Shown here: in pieces, positions 33,965 to 43,125 of the stretch
How positions within the stretch are numbered: position 1 is the first letter of the stretch
Layout of the letters: each line of letters starts with the position of its first letter
Assembly: GCA_009692685.1 (NCBI GenBank)
Contig: SHYS01000007.1
Location: forward strand, 1 to 64,000
Source: Dehalococcoidia bacterium
Lineage (GTDB): Bacteria; Chloroflexota; Dehalococcoidia; UBA2979
Length of the DNA stretch: 64,000 nucleotides
Direction: 5' to 3'
Notes under the pieces: model-generated
Seen by the model: only the letters and a program-made list of their open reading frames with translations
Databases searched by the model: none
Told to the model about the DNA's origin: nothing
Position numbers and translations under genes: made by a program

Positions 33965-34834
33965 TCAGGCGGCCCGGAGCGCCTCGGCGAACCGCGTGAA
34001 GCGCTCCACGTGCTGCTCCAAGCGCGTCAAGGTCGGGTCCGACTGCGTCGCGATCACGAGGTGCGTGGCGCCAGCCGCCTCGTAACGCCTCGCCATCTCC
34101 ACCTGCTTCTCGAGGTTGCCGGTCTCGGTCACCATGCACATCACCCCGATCTTCGAGGGGTCACGCCCCGCCTCGGCGGCTGCCGCGCCGATCTGCTCGA
34201 TGCCGGCGGCGGTGACGTCTGGCCTGAGCAGCAGCGGGAACCAGCCGTCCGCCATCTTCCCGATGCGCGCCAGCGTCCGAGGCGTGCTGCCGCCCATCCA
34301 GATCGGGATATCACCTCGGACTGGAAGTGGGTTCAGCCCCGCGCGGTCGACGTGGTCGAACTCGCCATCGAAGGTGAGCACAGGCTCTTTCCAGAGTCGG
34401 CGGAGCAGGCCCACCTGCTCCTCGATGCGGCGGGCGCGCGACCGGAAGGGCTGGCCCAGCCCGTGGTATTCGACGGCGTTCCACCCGGTCCCCACGCCCA
34501 GGACCATCCGCCCGCCCGACAGCACATCGACCTGGGTCGCCTGCTTGGCGACAAGAACGGTCTGCCGCTGAGGGAGGATCAGGACGCCGGTCATCAGCTC
34601 GAGGCGTTCTGTCACGGCGGCGAGAAAGCCAAACGTGGCGAACGGCTCGGGCCACTCATGTCGATAGGTGTACGCGCCGGTCCAGCCGCCTGGCCGGTCC
34701 GGGTCCGCGCCGAGCACGTGCTCGGGAAGGACGAAGCGCGTGTACCCGGCCGCCTCGGCGGCGCGAGCGAAGCCGGTGAGGTGGGCGGGGTTCGAGCCGA
34801 GCGCGTCGGCGGGGTACTGGACGGCGAGCTGCAT
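33965..34834 (-). CDS. LLM-class F420-dependent oxidoreductase
   Basis: This 289-aa luciferase-like TIM-barrel protein carries TIGR03619-like blocks: FVLPEHVLGAD, LELMTGVLILPQRQTVLVAKQATQVDVLSGGRMVLGVGTGWNAVEY, and IPIWMGGSTPRTLARIGKMADGWFP. These are typical of F420-binding members. GAGGAG precedes ATG 34834; the longer upstream frame is not conserved. Substrate unknown. Confidence 0.92.
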   Translation of the reverse strand: MQLAVQYPADALGSNPAHLTGFARAAEAAGYTRFVLPEHVLGADPDRPGGWTGAYTYRHEWPEPFATFGFLAAVTERLELMTGVLILPQRQTVLVAKQATQVDVLSGGRMVLGVGTGWNAVEYHGLGQPFRSRARRIEEQVGLLRRLWKEPVLTFDGEFDHVDRAGLNPLPVRGDIPIWMGGSTPRTLARIGKMADGWFPLLLRPDVTAAGIEQIGAAAAEAGRDPSKIGVMCMVTETGNLEKQVEMARRYEAAGATHLVIATQSDPTLTRLEQHVERFTRFAEALRAA

Positions 34835-35185
34835 GCGCGTGCGCTCCTCGATGTGACCGGCTGGCGACGCCGCAGTATCGCAGGGCGCAGACCTCACCGT
34901 GTACTTCGAGGTCAGAGGGAGTACGAGGCGTACTCGTCCGCGTTGCCCCAGTTGTAGGTGGCAGGCGGGCAACTTCAGAAGCGTCAATGCGGGATCCGGG
35001 CTGGCGACTGGAGGCGCCCGGGAGCGCCTCGTGACTTGGTGGTGGGAGGTGTACCAGCGGAGGGGGCGACATCGACCCCGGGAATGGCACTCGATCGGTT
35101 CATGGATGAGGCAGCGAGGGCACGGGCGCTGCTGCCGTGTTGAGGTCTGGGCCGCTCGCGCCCTAAGGTGGCTCTACACCCTCGA
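34835..35185. other. intergenic region
   Basis: About 350 bp between the LLM gene and tRNA-Gly hold no gene. A perfect hairpin, GAGTACG-AGG-CGTACTC, lies at 34919-34935, upstream of the minus-strand LLM gene; its role is unknown. Confidence 0.5.
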
Positions 35186-35261
35186 GCGGGGGTAGCTCAG
35201 CTGGCAGAGCGGCTGCCTTCCAAGCAGCAGGTCGCGGGTTCGAGACCCGTCCCCCGCTCCA
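35186..35261 (+). tRNA. tRNA-Gly (anticodon UCC)
   Basis: The acceptor stem GCGGGGG pairs with CCCCCGC, with discriminator T and encoded CCA. The anticodon stem GCTGC/GCAGC closes the loop CTTCCAA, giving TCC (reads GGA). The T arm has GTTCGAGAC. Confidence 0.96.
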
Positions 35262-35642
35262 ACACCTTAATCCCTTGCAAATGCTGGTGTTCATGGATTG
35301 CTCGCTGAGTGGTACACTGGGCATAGCGCTGCAAGAGTAGATAGCTATATCCCTGATTGAACGCCATTGAGGTGAGAGCCTCCGCGACATAGCCAATCGA
35401 CGCTCGCGTTGAAACGATCAGAGCCGGTGGCGGCGCAGCACGGCTTCCAGATCGAAGGCCCTCCGCTAGGAGTCGTGCGCCGATCCGGGCGCACAGCGCG
35501 CCGCCAAGGTGGTGCCGCCGCTCGGTCCAGTCGAGACAAGCGTACGCGGCGCGCCGGTTCCGGGCAGCGGCGTCGCCTCGACACCGCGTGCTGCCAGCAT
35601 GGCCGCGAGGGACGCCGTCAGACCGATGTCGCCTCGGACCTA
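35262..35642. other. intergenic region, nothing recognised
   Basis: About 380 bp downstream of tRNA-Gly lack a credible gene. On the minus strand a coding-like stretch appears to continue from the possible ArsR remnant (TASLAAMLAARGVEATP), but it is not assignable. Confidence 0.4.
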
Positions 35643-35790
35643 AGCTGCGGCCTCAATGGCGCCGCGCTCGGCCAGCCGGTCGTGCAGCCAGGTGTCCAGC
35701 ACGCCCGCCAGATGGCCGTAGCAGATGCGCGCATAGCACAGCTCACCGGTAACCCTAGTGACACCGGGAACTCGAACCGCGACGACTGAC
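35643..35790 (-). pseudogene. possible remnant of an ArsR-like regulator
   Basis: The minus-strand translation contains ELCYARICYGHLAGVLD followed by HDRLAERGAIEAA, which resembles the segment (ARTCYDHLAG) found in a group of ArsR-type regulators. It ends at TAG 35640-35642, after which coding-like sequence seems to go on. No DNA-binding domain is present. The assignment is weak. Confidence 0.3.
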
Positions 35791-35803
35791 GACGTGCTCC
35801 TGA

Positions 35804-36691
35804 CTAGCGGTGTTCGCCGAAGCGTGCTTTCACCCCGATGCGGCGCGCCTCCTCGCGAATCGCTGCGCGCATCTCGGGGTCCGTCGTCCGGCGCCACTCG
35901 ATGCCGCGCCGGCCCGGCCTGAAGCCGGCGTCGCGTGCCGCGCGGATCGAGGCGCCCACGGTGGGATTGAGTTCGACCACGGCACGCGCCGCACCCTGCG
36001 AGGCGATCTGGTACGCCGCCGCCTCGACGAGCACGCGACCCAGTCCTGCGCCCCACGAGTCAGGCTCGACAGCCAGCGAGAGGACCCGCGCCACGTTGCG
36101 CTCTACGCCACCGTTGACCGCGTACCCCACCACTGCACCGTCGTGCTCTAGGACGCCGGCCCAGGCGGCCTGCTGCAGACGGATGCGCATCGCCTCCTCG
36201 CCGGCGCTCGCATCGGCGTACGCCGCGGCCTCGATGGCAATGATCGAATCGTGATCGGCCTCGGTGGCGCGACGCATACGGTAGGTCTCGGGAATCTCGG
36301 GCGCGGGCATCTCCGCATTCAACTCGCGGCGCTCCATCTCCATCCACTCGCCGTGCTGGCGAAAGTCCGCCTCGGAGAGCAACGGCTCGATCCAGATGCG
36401 GTTCATCATCTCCACGAGATCTACCCGGCTGTAGGGCCAGCCCTCGTCCTCGATGTCCTCCTCGAGAGCGTCGAACAACTCGGCGAAGTGGACGCGCCCC
36501 TCCTCCTCGCCGAGGAAGGCGAAGTGCAGGAAGAGCTGGCCGTCACGCGGCACTAGCGCCATCTCACCCTCGTCTAGGCGGACCGAGGTGACATCGTCTC
36601 GCTCGAGGATCTCGTCCCACTCCCGAGGTCGGAGCGGCGTGTTGCGCAGGCGCGGGCGGGCCGCCTCGATGGTGTCTCGTCCGAACGTCAC
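35804..36691 (-). CDS. GNAT-family N-acetyltransferase with N-terminal extension
   Basis: The 295-aa product has about 135 N-terminal residues not recognised (acidic, including FDALEEDIEDEGWPYS), followed by a GNAT domain: YRMRRATEADHDSIIAIEAAAY, VVGYAVNGG, the acetyl-CoA loop VEPDSWGAGLGRVLVEAAAYQIA, and NPTVGASIRAARDAGFRPG. The N-terminal part seems to predict performance on a protein or small-molecule substrate that cannot be named. The GTG start overlaps the dapF stop (GTGA). It is the last gene of the pgk-to-GNAT run. Confidence 0.85.
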   Translation of the reverse strand: MTFGRDTIEAARPRLRNTPLRPREWDEILERDDVTSVRLDEGEMALVPRDGQLFLHFAFLGEEEGRVHFAELFDALEEDIEDEGWPYSRVDLVEMMNRIWIEPLLSEADFRQHGEWMEMERRELNAEMPAPEIPETYRMRRATEADHDSIIAIEAAAYADASAGEEAMRIRLQQAAWAGVLEHDGAVVGYAVNGGVERNVARVLSLAVEPDSWGAGLGRVLVEAAAYQIASQGAARAVVELNPTVGASIRAARDAGFRPGRRGIEWRRTTDPEMRAAIREEARRIGVKARFGEHR

Positions 36692-37596
36692 AGTGCAGGC
36701 CCTTCCCAGCTCGCGCTGGTCCACTCCGAAGCGAAGACAAATGTGGCCGGGCCACTCAGGTACACGGGGCCAACACCGTCCCATTCGATGCGGAGCGGGC
36801 CGCCCGGAAGGAGCACTTCGACGTCACCCTCCACGTAGCCGTGCAACGTCGAGGCGACAACTGCCGCACAAGCGCCGGTTCCGCAGGCAAGCGTCGCACC
36901 GGCCCCGCGCTCCCAGACGCGCAGGTCGAGGTGGGAGCGATCGCGCACGCGCACCACCTCGAAGTTGGTGCGATTCGCAAACAACGGATGGTGCTCGACG
37001 GCGGGACCAATGCGCTCGAGCGCATAGTCTGCCGGTGCCGCGTCGAGGAATGCGACGGCGTGCGGGTTCCCCATCGATACGAGCGTCACTTCGATGTGCT
37101 CGCCGGCGGCCTCGATCGGCAGGTCGAGCACCGGCGCGGACTGCTCGATCAGTGCGCCCACATCACTCGGGTTAAGCGCAGGGGTGCCCATGCTCACACG
37201 CACGTGCGTGACGAGACCGTCCGGTCCCGCCGTGCCCCGCGTCGCCCGCGCCTCGAGGATGCCGGCACCCGTCTCGATCGTCAGCGGAGCGTCCACCGCG
37301 TCGCGGTCGATGAGCCCGCGGTCGAGCACGTATTTCACGAAGCAGCGGATGCCGTTGCCACACATCTCGGGCTCGGACCCGTCGGGGTTGAAGATGCGCA
37401 TCTGGAAGTCGGCACGTGCCGATTCGAGGACGAGGATGAGGCCGTCGGCACCCACGCCAAAGTGGCGGTCACACAGGCGGATCGCGAGGGCGGCCCATTC
37501 GGCATCCGCGACCGCGCCAGCATTCGCCTCAGCAACGACGAAGTCGTTGCCGGTGCCGTGCATCTTCCAGAAGGGGAACTGGTCGGGGATAGGCAC
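36688..37596 (-). CDS. dapF: diaminopimelate epimerase
   Basis: This enzyme converts LL- to meso-diaminopimelate for lysine and peptidoglycan. The two catalytic cysteines are Cys79 (EMCGNGIRCF) and Cys238 (ATLACGTGACAAV), with the N-terminal FWKMHGTGNDFV block. GTG at 37596 is chosen because GAGGGAAC precedes it; the longer frame has no family sequence. At 302 aa it is slightly longer than usual. Its presence implies DAP-containing peptidoglycan or at least lysine synthesis by this route. Confidence 0.95.
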   Translation of the reverse strand: MPIPDQFPFWKMHGTGNDFVVAEANAGAVADAEWAALAIRLCDRHFGVGADGLILVLESARADFQMRIFNPDGSEPEMCGNGIRCFVKYVLDRGLIDRDAVDAPLTIETGAGILEARATRGTAGPDGLVTHVRVSMGTPALNPSDVGALIEQSAPVLDLPIEAAGEHIEVTLVSMGNPHAVAFLDAAPADYALERIGPAVEHHPLFANRTNFEVVRVRDRSHLDLRVWERGAGATLACGTGACAAVVASTLHGYVEGDVEVLLPGGPLRIEWDGVGPVYLSGPATFVFASEWTSASWEGPAL

Positions 37597-37670
37597 GGAG
37601 TTCCCTCGGCATTCGGTGCGCCTCGGCACGTGGTGCGCCAGCTGATCGTAGCCGGGCGTGCCACGGCACC

Positions 37671-38609
37671 TCAAGCACCAGCGCTGACGTCTAAGGTCCG
37701 TTCTACCAGGGCGCCGATGGATTCGCGGTCAGCGCCAAGCACCCACTCGATGCGGGCGTCGTCGCGGCGGAACCAGGTCGCCTGCATCCTGATGAGCCGG
37801 TGGGTCTCAATCTTCGTGCGCGCGAGCGCTGTCGCAACGTTCCACTCCCCGAACACGACGCGCGCCGCCTCGGCATAGCCGATTGTCGCCAGCGCCGGCA
37901 GACCCGCACCGTAGCGTTCGATGAGAGCGCGTGTCTCTTCGACGAGCCCACCGGCATACATCGCGGCGGCCCGCGCGTCGGCACGCTGATGCAACTCCTC
38001 GCGCGTCCAGCCCACGCCAATCACTCGCCAGTCGAAGTCAGGTTGGCGATGTGCAAGTGGTGCTACAGGTGCTCCGGTGGCTTCCACGATCTCGATGGCA
38101 CGGATGATGCGCCGCAGGTTCTGGGGCGCGATCCGCCCCGCCGAGGCCGGGTCGCGTGCTTCAAGGCGGGTACGCAGTTCTTCCGGGCCACCGGGCTCCA
38201 TGACCAACGCCTCGAGTTCAGCCCGCAACACCGGGTTCGCAGCGGTAGGCGGTACACGCCAGCCCTCGAGGAGCGCCCATACGTACTGGCCTGTGCCACC
38301 GACGATCAACGGCAGCCGCCCTCGGGCCCAGATGTCCTCGAGGGCGGCCCGCGCGCTCGCGAGGAAGTCCGCGACGGTCCACGGCTCGTCTGGCTGGAGA
38401 ATCCCCACCAGGTGGTGACGCACGGCGGCCAGTTCTGCCGCAGTTGGAGCAGCCGTACCGATGCGCATCTCCCGGCGTATCTGGCGCGAGTCCGCGGACA
38501 CGATCTCGACTGGTAACCGCCGCGCCACCTCGATCGCCGCGGCGGTCTTGCCGGACGCCGTCGCACCCACGATGGCTACGAGTGTTCGAGGGGTTGAGGA
38601 AGGAGTCAT
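37671..38609 (-). CDS. miaA: tRNA dimethylallyltransferase
   Basis: This enzyme adds the isopentenyl group to A37 of tRNAs reading UNN codons. It has the P-loop GATASGKT (residues 15-22), the block VSADSRQIRREMRIGTA, LIVGGTGQYVWALLEGW, and TIGYAEAARV. The ATG at 38609 has no ribosome site, but TACACT lies 7 bp upstream, so it may be translated from a leaderless message. At 312 aa it has the normal length. Confidence 0.95.
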   Translation of the reverse strand: MTPSSTPRTLVAIVGATASGKTAAAIEVARRLPVEIVSADSRQIRREMRIGTAAPTAAELAAVRHHLVGILQPDEPWTVADFLASARAALEDIWARGRLPLIVGGTGQYVWALLEGWRVPPTAANPVLRAELEALVMEPGGPEELRTRLEARDPASAGRIAPQNLRRIIRAIEIVEATGAPVAPLAHRQPDFDWRVIGVGWTREELHQRADARAAAMYAGGLVEETRALIERYGAGLPALATIGYAEAARVVFGEWNVATALARTKIETHRLIRMQATWFRRDDARIEWVLGADRESIGALVERTLDVSAGA

Positions 38610-38651
38610 CGTTTCGAGTGTAAGCGGCTGGTGCCGCGGCACCACGCCCGC

Positions 38652-39416
38652 TCAGTGGGCCTTCACAGCCGCCGTCGCCCGGCAGATCGAGGCAAACGAG
38701 TCCGCCTTGAGCGACGCCCCACCGACCAGCGCGCCATCGATGTCCGGCTGAGCGGTCAGCGTGGCGATGTTCTCGGGCGTAACGGAGCCGCCGTACTGGA
38801 TGCGCAGCGCCTCCGCTGCTGATGCGCCAAAGCGTCCGGCGACCATCGAGCGCACCGCCGCGCAGGCATCCTGCGCCTCTTCGGGCGTCGCCGTGCGGCC
38901 GGTGCCGATCGCCCACACAGGTTCGTACGCCAGCACGAGGGTCGGTGGCAGGGCGTCGAATCCCTCGAGGGCACCCGTGAGCTGTCGGCGTAGCGCGTCG
39001 AGGGTGGCCCCGGCGTCTCGCTCGGCCTCCGTCTCACCCACGGCGAGCACCGGCACGAGACCGGCGTCGAGGATGGAACGGAGCTTGCGGTTCACTTCGA
39101 CGTCCGTCTCCCCGAAGACGTGGCGACGCTCCGAGTGGCCGACGAGCGCGTGCGTGGCGGTACCAACCAGAAGCGCCGCGCTCTGCTCACCCGTAAACGC
39201 GCCTCGAGGTTCCCAGTGCACGTTCTGCACACCTACACGCAGCGTTGAGTCCTCGAGCGCGTTCGCGGCGTCACCGATCCACGGGGCGGGCGGGAAGACG
39301 ACAACCTCGACACCTGCGAGCCCATCGAGCTCGGCGTGCAGAGCGACCAGCAGCGCCAGCGCCTCGGCGCGCGTTGTGTGCATCTTCCAGTTGCCGCCAA
39401 CGATCGTGGTCCGCAT
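38652..39416 (-). CDS. tpiA: triosephosphate isomerase
   Basis: This glycolytic TIM barrel (254 aa) interconverts dihydroxyacetone phosphate and glyceraldehyde 3-phosphate. Catalytic residues are Lys11 (GGNWKMH), His94 (GHSERR) and Glu165 (AYEPVWAIGTG). It lies between apgM and miaA in a minus-strand run with pgk, grouping three glycolytic enzymes. Confidence 0.97.
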   Translation of the reverse strand: MRTTIVGGNWKMHTTRAEALALLVALHAELDGLAGVEVVVFPPAPWIGDAANALEDSTLRVGVQNVHWEPRGAFTGEQSAALLVGTATHALVGHSERRHVFGETDVEVNRKLRSILDAGLVPVLAVGETEAERDAGATLDALRRQLTGALEGFDALPPTLVLAYEPVWAIGTGRTATPEEAQDACAAVRSMVAGRFGASAAEALRIQYGGSVTPENIATLTAQPDIDGALVGGASLKADSFASICRATAAVKAH

Positions 39417-39453
39417 CTCGGGTGGACGCTCCCTTGCCTCGACAGTCCGAGGG

Positions 39454-40653
39454 CTACGCGCCGTACTTGGTTAGACGGCCGGCATGCGCGAACGCCGTGG
39501 GGAGCAGTTCCTTCGCCGGAAAGATACCAAGCCCGCCCTCGGCGCACTCGATCTCGTTGAAGCGATGCTGCGCGTCAATGCGCACCGTCGGTCCGTAGAG
39601 CAGGACCGGCACGGAATGCCACGAGTGCGACGCCAGCACCGCCGGCGTCGAGTGGTCACCAGCGATGATCAGCACGTCGGGATTCAGGTCGAGGAGTGCC
39701 GGTAGGCAAGAGTCAAAATCCTCGATGGCCTGCACCTTGCGATCGAAGTCGCCGTCCTCGCCCGCGGTGTCGGTCGCCTTGTAGTGCACGAAGAAGAAGT
39801 CGTACTCGTCCCAGTGGGCCTTCAGCGCGGCGAACTGGCGCTCGAGGTTGGCGCCCCCATTGATGGCGTCCATCCCGACCAGTCGCGCCAGGCCTCGATA
39901 CATGGGGTAGATGGTGCATGCAGCGGCCCTGAGCTTCCACAGCTCGGGCAGCTGAGGCATCTCAGGCCGATGCGCCCACCCGCGGAGGGTGAGGTGGTTC
40001 GCCTCCGACCGTCCGCCGATGCGCCTGCGCGCCTCCGCGACGAACTGGTTCACAAGGTCCGCAGTGCGCTGCGCCGCCGCATTCAGCGCCTGCACCGGCG
40101 GCACCGTGACGCCCTCGCGCTGCGGGTCGGTTTCGTTGAGGTCTTCCGACAACCCCTCGCCACGCAACACGAGGACGAAACGGTGCTCGCGTACAGGCTC
40201 GACGAACACCTCGACGCCGGGGAGCTTGATGTCACGCAACTGGGCGCAGATCTCTGCGTTGATCTCGGTAGCGATGCGTCCGGCGCGGCGGTCGGTGATC
40301 AGCCCGTCGCCATCAACCGTGCAGAGGTTTGCCCGCGCGGCGAGGTCGTTCGGGCCGAGGGGAAAGTCGATGCCCGTGGCCTCGAGTACCCCTCGACCGA
40401 TGTCGTAGACCAGCGGGTCGAGACCGAACAGTGCGATGTGCCCCGGCCCCGATCCCGGGGTGATGCCGGGTGCGACGGGAATCGTCAGGCCCACGGCGCC
40501 TTCGCGCGCGAGACGGTCGAGGTGGCGGATGTTCGCCGCCTCGAGTTCGGTGCGGCCTCGCGAGCCCGCGAGGCCGCCGAGGCCGTCGAGCACACAGAGC
40601 ACGACCTTGGTCTGAGCTGGGATCGAGAGCCGGCGGATGAGATCAAGGTCCAT
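39454..40653 (-). CDS. apgM: 2,3-bisphosphoglycerate-independent phosphoglycerate mutase, archaeal type
   Basis: This metal-dependent glycolytic enzyme of the alkaline phosphatase superfamily interconverts 3- and 2-phosphoglycerate. The N-terminal VVLCVLDGLGG supplies the first metal Asp. The block APGITPGSGPGHIALFGLDP contains the Ser/Thr region, HYKATDTAGEDGDFDRKVQAIEDFD is diagnostic of ApgM, and IIAGDHSTPAVLASHSWHSVPVLL carries the last metal ligands. The type is typical of archaea and some bacteria. GCTAGCAT lies 6 bp before the ATG without a ribosome site. Confidence 0.95.
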   Translation of the reverse strand: MDLDLIRRLSIPAQTKVVLCVLDGLGGLAGSRGRTELEAANIRHLDRLAREGAVGLTIPVAPGITPGSGPGHIALFGLDPLVYDIGRGVLEATGIDFPLGPNDLAARANLCTVDGDGLITDRRAGRIATEINAEICAQLRDIKLPGVEVFVEPVREHRFVLVLRGEGLSEDLNETDPQREGVTVPPVQALNAAAQRTADLVNQFVAEARRRIGGRSEANHLTLRGWAHRPEMPQLPELWKLRAAACTIYPMYRGLARLVGMDAINGGANLERQFAALKAHWDEYDFFFVHYKATDTAGEDGDFDRKVQAIEDFDSCLPALLDLNPDVLIIAGDHSTPAVLASHSWHSVPVLLYGPTVRIDAQHRFNEIECAEGGLGIFPAKELLPTAFAHAGRLTKYGA

Positions 40654-40659
40654 AGCTCG

Positions 40660-40667
40660 ATGCTAGC
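40660..40667 (-). promoter_or_regulatory. GCTAGCAT -10 box before apgM
   Basis: The octamer ends 6 bp before the apgM ATG; no Shine-Dalgarno sequence is present. This suggests an internal, leaderless promoter between pgk and apgM. Confidence 0.5.
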
Positions 40668-40714
40668 GTGCCGACGTGACTCGCGCCCCCTGCACCTACG
40701 CACGCCGAAGCCTG

Positions 40715-41899
40715 TCAGGCGTCGAGGAGTGCCGCCACGCCGGGGAGCGTCTTGCCCTCGAGCATCGCCAGCGACGCACCGCCGCCGGTCGAGATGTGCG
40801 TGAGCCGTTCACCCACTCCCGCCTGCGCAATTACCGCCGCCGTCTCACCACCGCCCACCACGGTCGTTGCGTGGAGGAGCGCGAACACGCGCGCCAGCGC
40901 CAGCGATCCGAGCGCGAACTGACTCTGCTCAAAGAGCCCCATCGGCCCGTTCCAGACCGCAGTCTTGACCGGACGGAGCGCCTCGGCGAATGCCTCGACG
41001 GTCGCCGGACCGATGTCGAGGATGCGCCAACCTGATGGCACGCGGTGGACCGGTACGGTCACGATCTGCCAGCCCTGGGCCGCACCGAACGCGCAGACCA
41101 CGTCCACGGGCAGAATGAACTTGAGGTCGTGGCGTTCGGCGACCCGACGAAGGATGTCCCGCGCCACATCGAGGCGATCCGCCTCCACGAGCGAGTCCTC
41201 GACGGCCACGCCCTGCGCCATGAGAAACGTGTTTGCCATCGCCCCGCCGATGCAGATCACGTCTGCCTTGTCGAGGAGGTGCTCGAGGATCATGAGCTTG
41301 TCGCTCATCTTCGCGCCTCCGAGGACGAGGCCCAGCGGACGCTCAGGTGCATCCGCCACGCCCCCGAGATAGTTCACCTCGCGCTCCATCAGCAGTCCCG
41401 CCACCGCCGGCAGGTGCTTCGGCACCCCGACGATCGAGGCGTGTGCGCGGTGCGCCGTCCCGAACGCGTCATCGACGTAGATGTCTGCCAGCCTCGCCAG
41501 GTGTTCTGCAAACGTGGCGTCGTTCGCCTCTTCCTCGGCGTGGAACCTCACGTTTTCGAGGAGCAAGACCTCGCCCGGCTTGAGCGCCTCGACGGCGGCC
41601 TCCGCCTCGGGGCCCACGCACTCGTTCGCACAACCGACGGGCACGCCAAGCAGCCTCGACAGGTGCGCCGCTACGGGTGCGTTGCTGAACTCGGGCTCCG
41701 GCGCGCCTCGCGGACGGCCGCGGTGCGACAGGATAGCCACGCGGACCCCGGCGGCTCGCAGCGCCTCGATCGTGGGCAGCGACTCGCGCAGGCGATAGTC
41801 GTCACGAACACCGGACTCGTCGACCTGGACGTTGTAGTCCACGCGCAGCAATACTCGCTTGCCACGCACATCGATGTCACGAATGGTCTTTTTGCGCAC
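40715..41899 (-). CDS. pgk: phosphoglycerate kinase
   Basis: This enzyme makes ATP from 1,3-bisphosphoglycerate. The N-terminal VRGKRVLLRVDYNVQVD, ILSHRGRPRGAPEPEFS, ENVRFHAEEEAND and the C-terminal nucleotide block VVGGGETAAVIAQAG and HISTGGGASLAMLEGKTLPGV are all present. GTG at 41899 is chosen (GGGAGG at good spacing). TAGCAT about 45 bp upstream (41947-41952, minus strand) may be its promoter. The 394-aa length is normal. It opens the pgk-apgM-tpiA run. Confidence 0.97.
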   Translation of the reverse strand: MRKKTIRDIDVRGKRVLLRVDYNVQVDESGVRDDYRLRESLPTIEALRAAGVRVAILSHRGRPRGAPEPEFSNAPVAAHLSRLLGVPVGCANECVGPEAEAAVEALKPGEVLLLENVRFHAEEEANDATFAEHLARLADIYVDDAFGTAHRAHASIVGVPKHLPAVAGLLMEREVNYLGGVADAPERPLGLVLGGAKMSDKLMILEHLLDKADVICIGGAMANTFLMAQGVAVEDSLVEADRLDVARDILRRVAERHDLKFILPVDVVCAFGAAQGWQIVTVPVHRVPSGWRILDIGPATVEAFAEALRPVKTAVWNGPMGLFEQSQFALGSLALARVFALLHATTVVGGGETAAVIAQAGVGERLTHISTGGGASLAMLEGKTLPGVAALLDA

Positions 41900-41996
41900 G
41901 CGCGCCTCCCAGGCGTCTCGATGCGGGGCGGTTCGATCGGGCACATCGATGCTATCCGCGGGGCCGTGAAAAGAGAAGACGAGCCCTTGCCGCGTG

Positions 41997-43068
41997 TCAG
42001 CGGCACTCACCATGACCGTTATCGAGGTAGTTCGTGCTGGCCGTCGCTAGAAAGGCCCAGTCGTAGCCATCCGGGCGCAGGGTGAGGCGCAAGACACGGT
42101 ACGCGGCCACCACAAACTGGCGCATGCCGCCCGCATCGAAGGCACCAAGGAGCGCGTAGCGCTGGTAGTTGTGGTCGTGACCGGAGAGCACCACCACAGC
42201 ACCCGCCGACGTGAGCGTGCTCCAGAACGGCGCCAGCTCCTCGCAGTCCGTGTACTCGCCGGCGGTGAAACGAGGACGGTTCCAGTACGCCAGCACGCAC
42301 CGCTGCGTGGTGCTCGCAATGTCCGCGCGCAGCCACTGGAACTGCCGACCGCCCTCCCGAATGTCTCGCTCCGAGTGCAACGCGATAAGGTGCCACGCCC
42401 CGAAGTTGAACGAGTAATACCCCGAGCCGGGCGTGCCGGCGTGGCTCCCGAAGTAGTCGAAGTAGCCTCGCGCATCAGCGGTCATGTACTCGTGGTTGCC
42501 GGGGACAGGACGCACGCGATCTGTGATCTCCCCAGGCCGGGTCGTAGCAGCGTTCGAAGTCGCCCGCCGTGCCATCGGGATACGCGAGGTCACCGAGTGC
42601 GAGGACCGTTACGTCCGGATTGGCCCGCACCAGCGCGACGGTCTCTTCGTCGGCCGGCGTCAGGCAGTCCCCGATGTCACCCGTCGCCAGCACGACGACC
42701 GTCGGCGGGATCGGCGTCGGAGCGGGCGGCGCCGAAAGGGCCGGAGCCGGGGTCGAGGACGTATCGGCCAGAGTCGCGGGCGCGGCCTCCACGGCGAGAG
42801 CATGTGCAGGTGAAGGCGTCGGGGTTGGAGAGTTCGCGGCCGGTGTCGCTTCATGTGTCGGTCGCCCCGCCGGCGCAGACTCCTGCGCCGGCGGGGCGGT
42901 GCTCGGAAATGGTCCCGCCTCAACATCCGGCCGTGGTGGCGGCGTCGGCACGGGCGCCAACGCCTCCGCGTCCGATCACGCGCAGGCCAGAATTGTGCCC
43001 ACGACGGCGCCGAGCGCCCCGAACTGCGCGGCGCGGCCGATCAACCGCATGCGTTTCCACGTCTTCAC
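41997..43068 (-). pseudogene. secreted metallophosphoesterase, disrupted by a stop and a frameshift
   Basis: In order on the minus strand: a signal peptide ([21 protein letters not shown]), an in-frame TGA at 42976-42978, a long Pro/Ala/Thr-rich linker, then a purple-acid-phosphatase-like domain with the metal motifs VLATGDIGDC, ALGDLAYPDG, GNHEY and SGHDHNYQR. The frame shifts near a GGGG run (about 42530), between CYDPAW and EITDRV. Both parts are otherwise intact, including the C-terminal NYLDNGHG. GCTATCAT (43075-43082) is 6 bp before a GTG start at 43068. Two independent lesions make it non-functional unless the sequence is wrong. Confidence 0.7.
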
Positions 43069-43074
43069 CAAGTG

Positions 43075-43082
43075 ATGATAGC
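43075..43082 (-). promoter_or_regulatory. GCTATCAT -10 box before the metallophosphoesterase gene
   Basis: Identical to the boxes before acnA and the hydrolase gene. It is followed after 6 bp by GTG, without a Shine-Dalgarno sequence. Confidence 0.5.
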
Positions 43083-43125
43083 CCGGAGGCTTGGGCTGCG
43101 AGCGTCGTGTTACGATTCGTCCTCG

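Noticed and set aside
42976..42978. Selenocysteine at the in-frame TGA after the metallophosphoesterase signal peptide
   Set aside because: The codon is in the linker after a signal peptide, not an active site, and the gene has a second lesion; no SECIS-like hairpin was evident.
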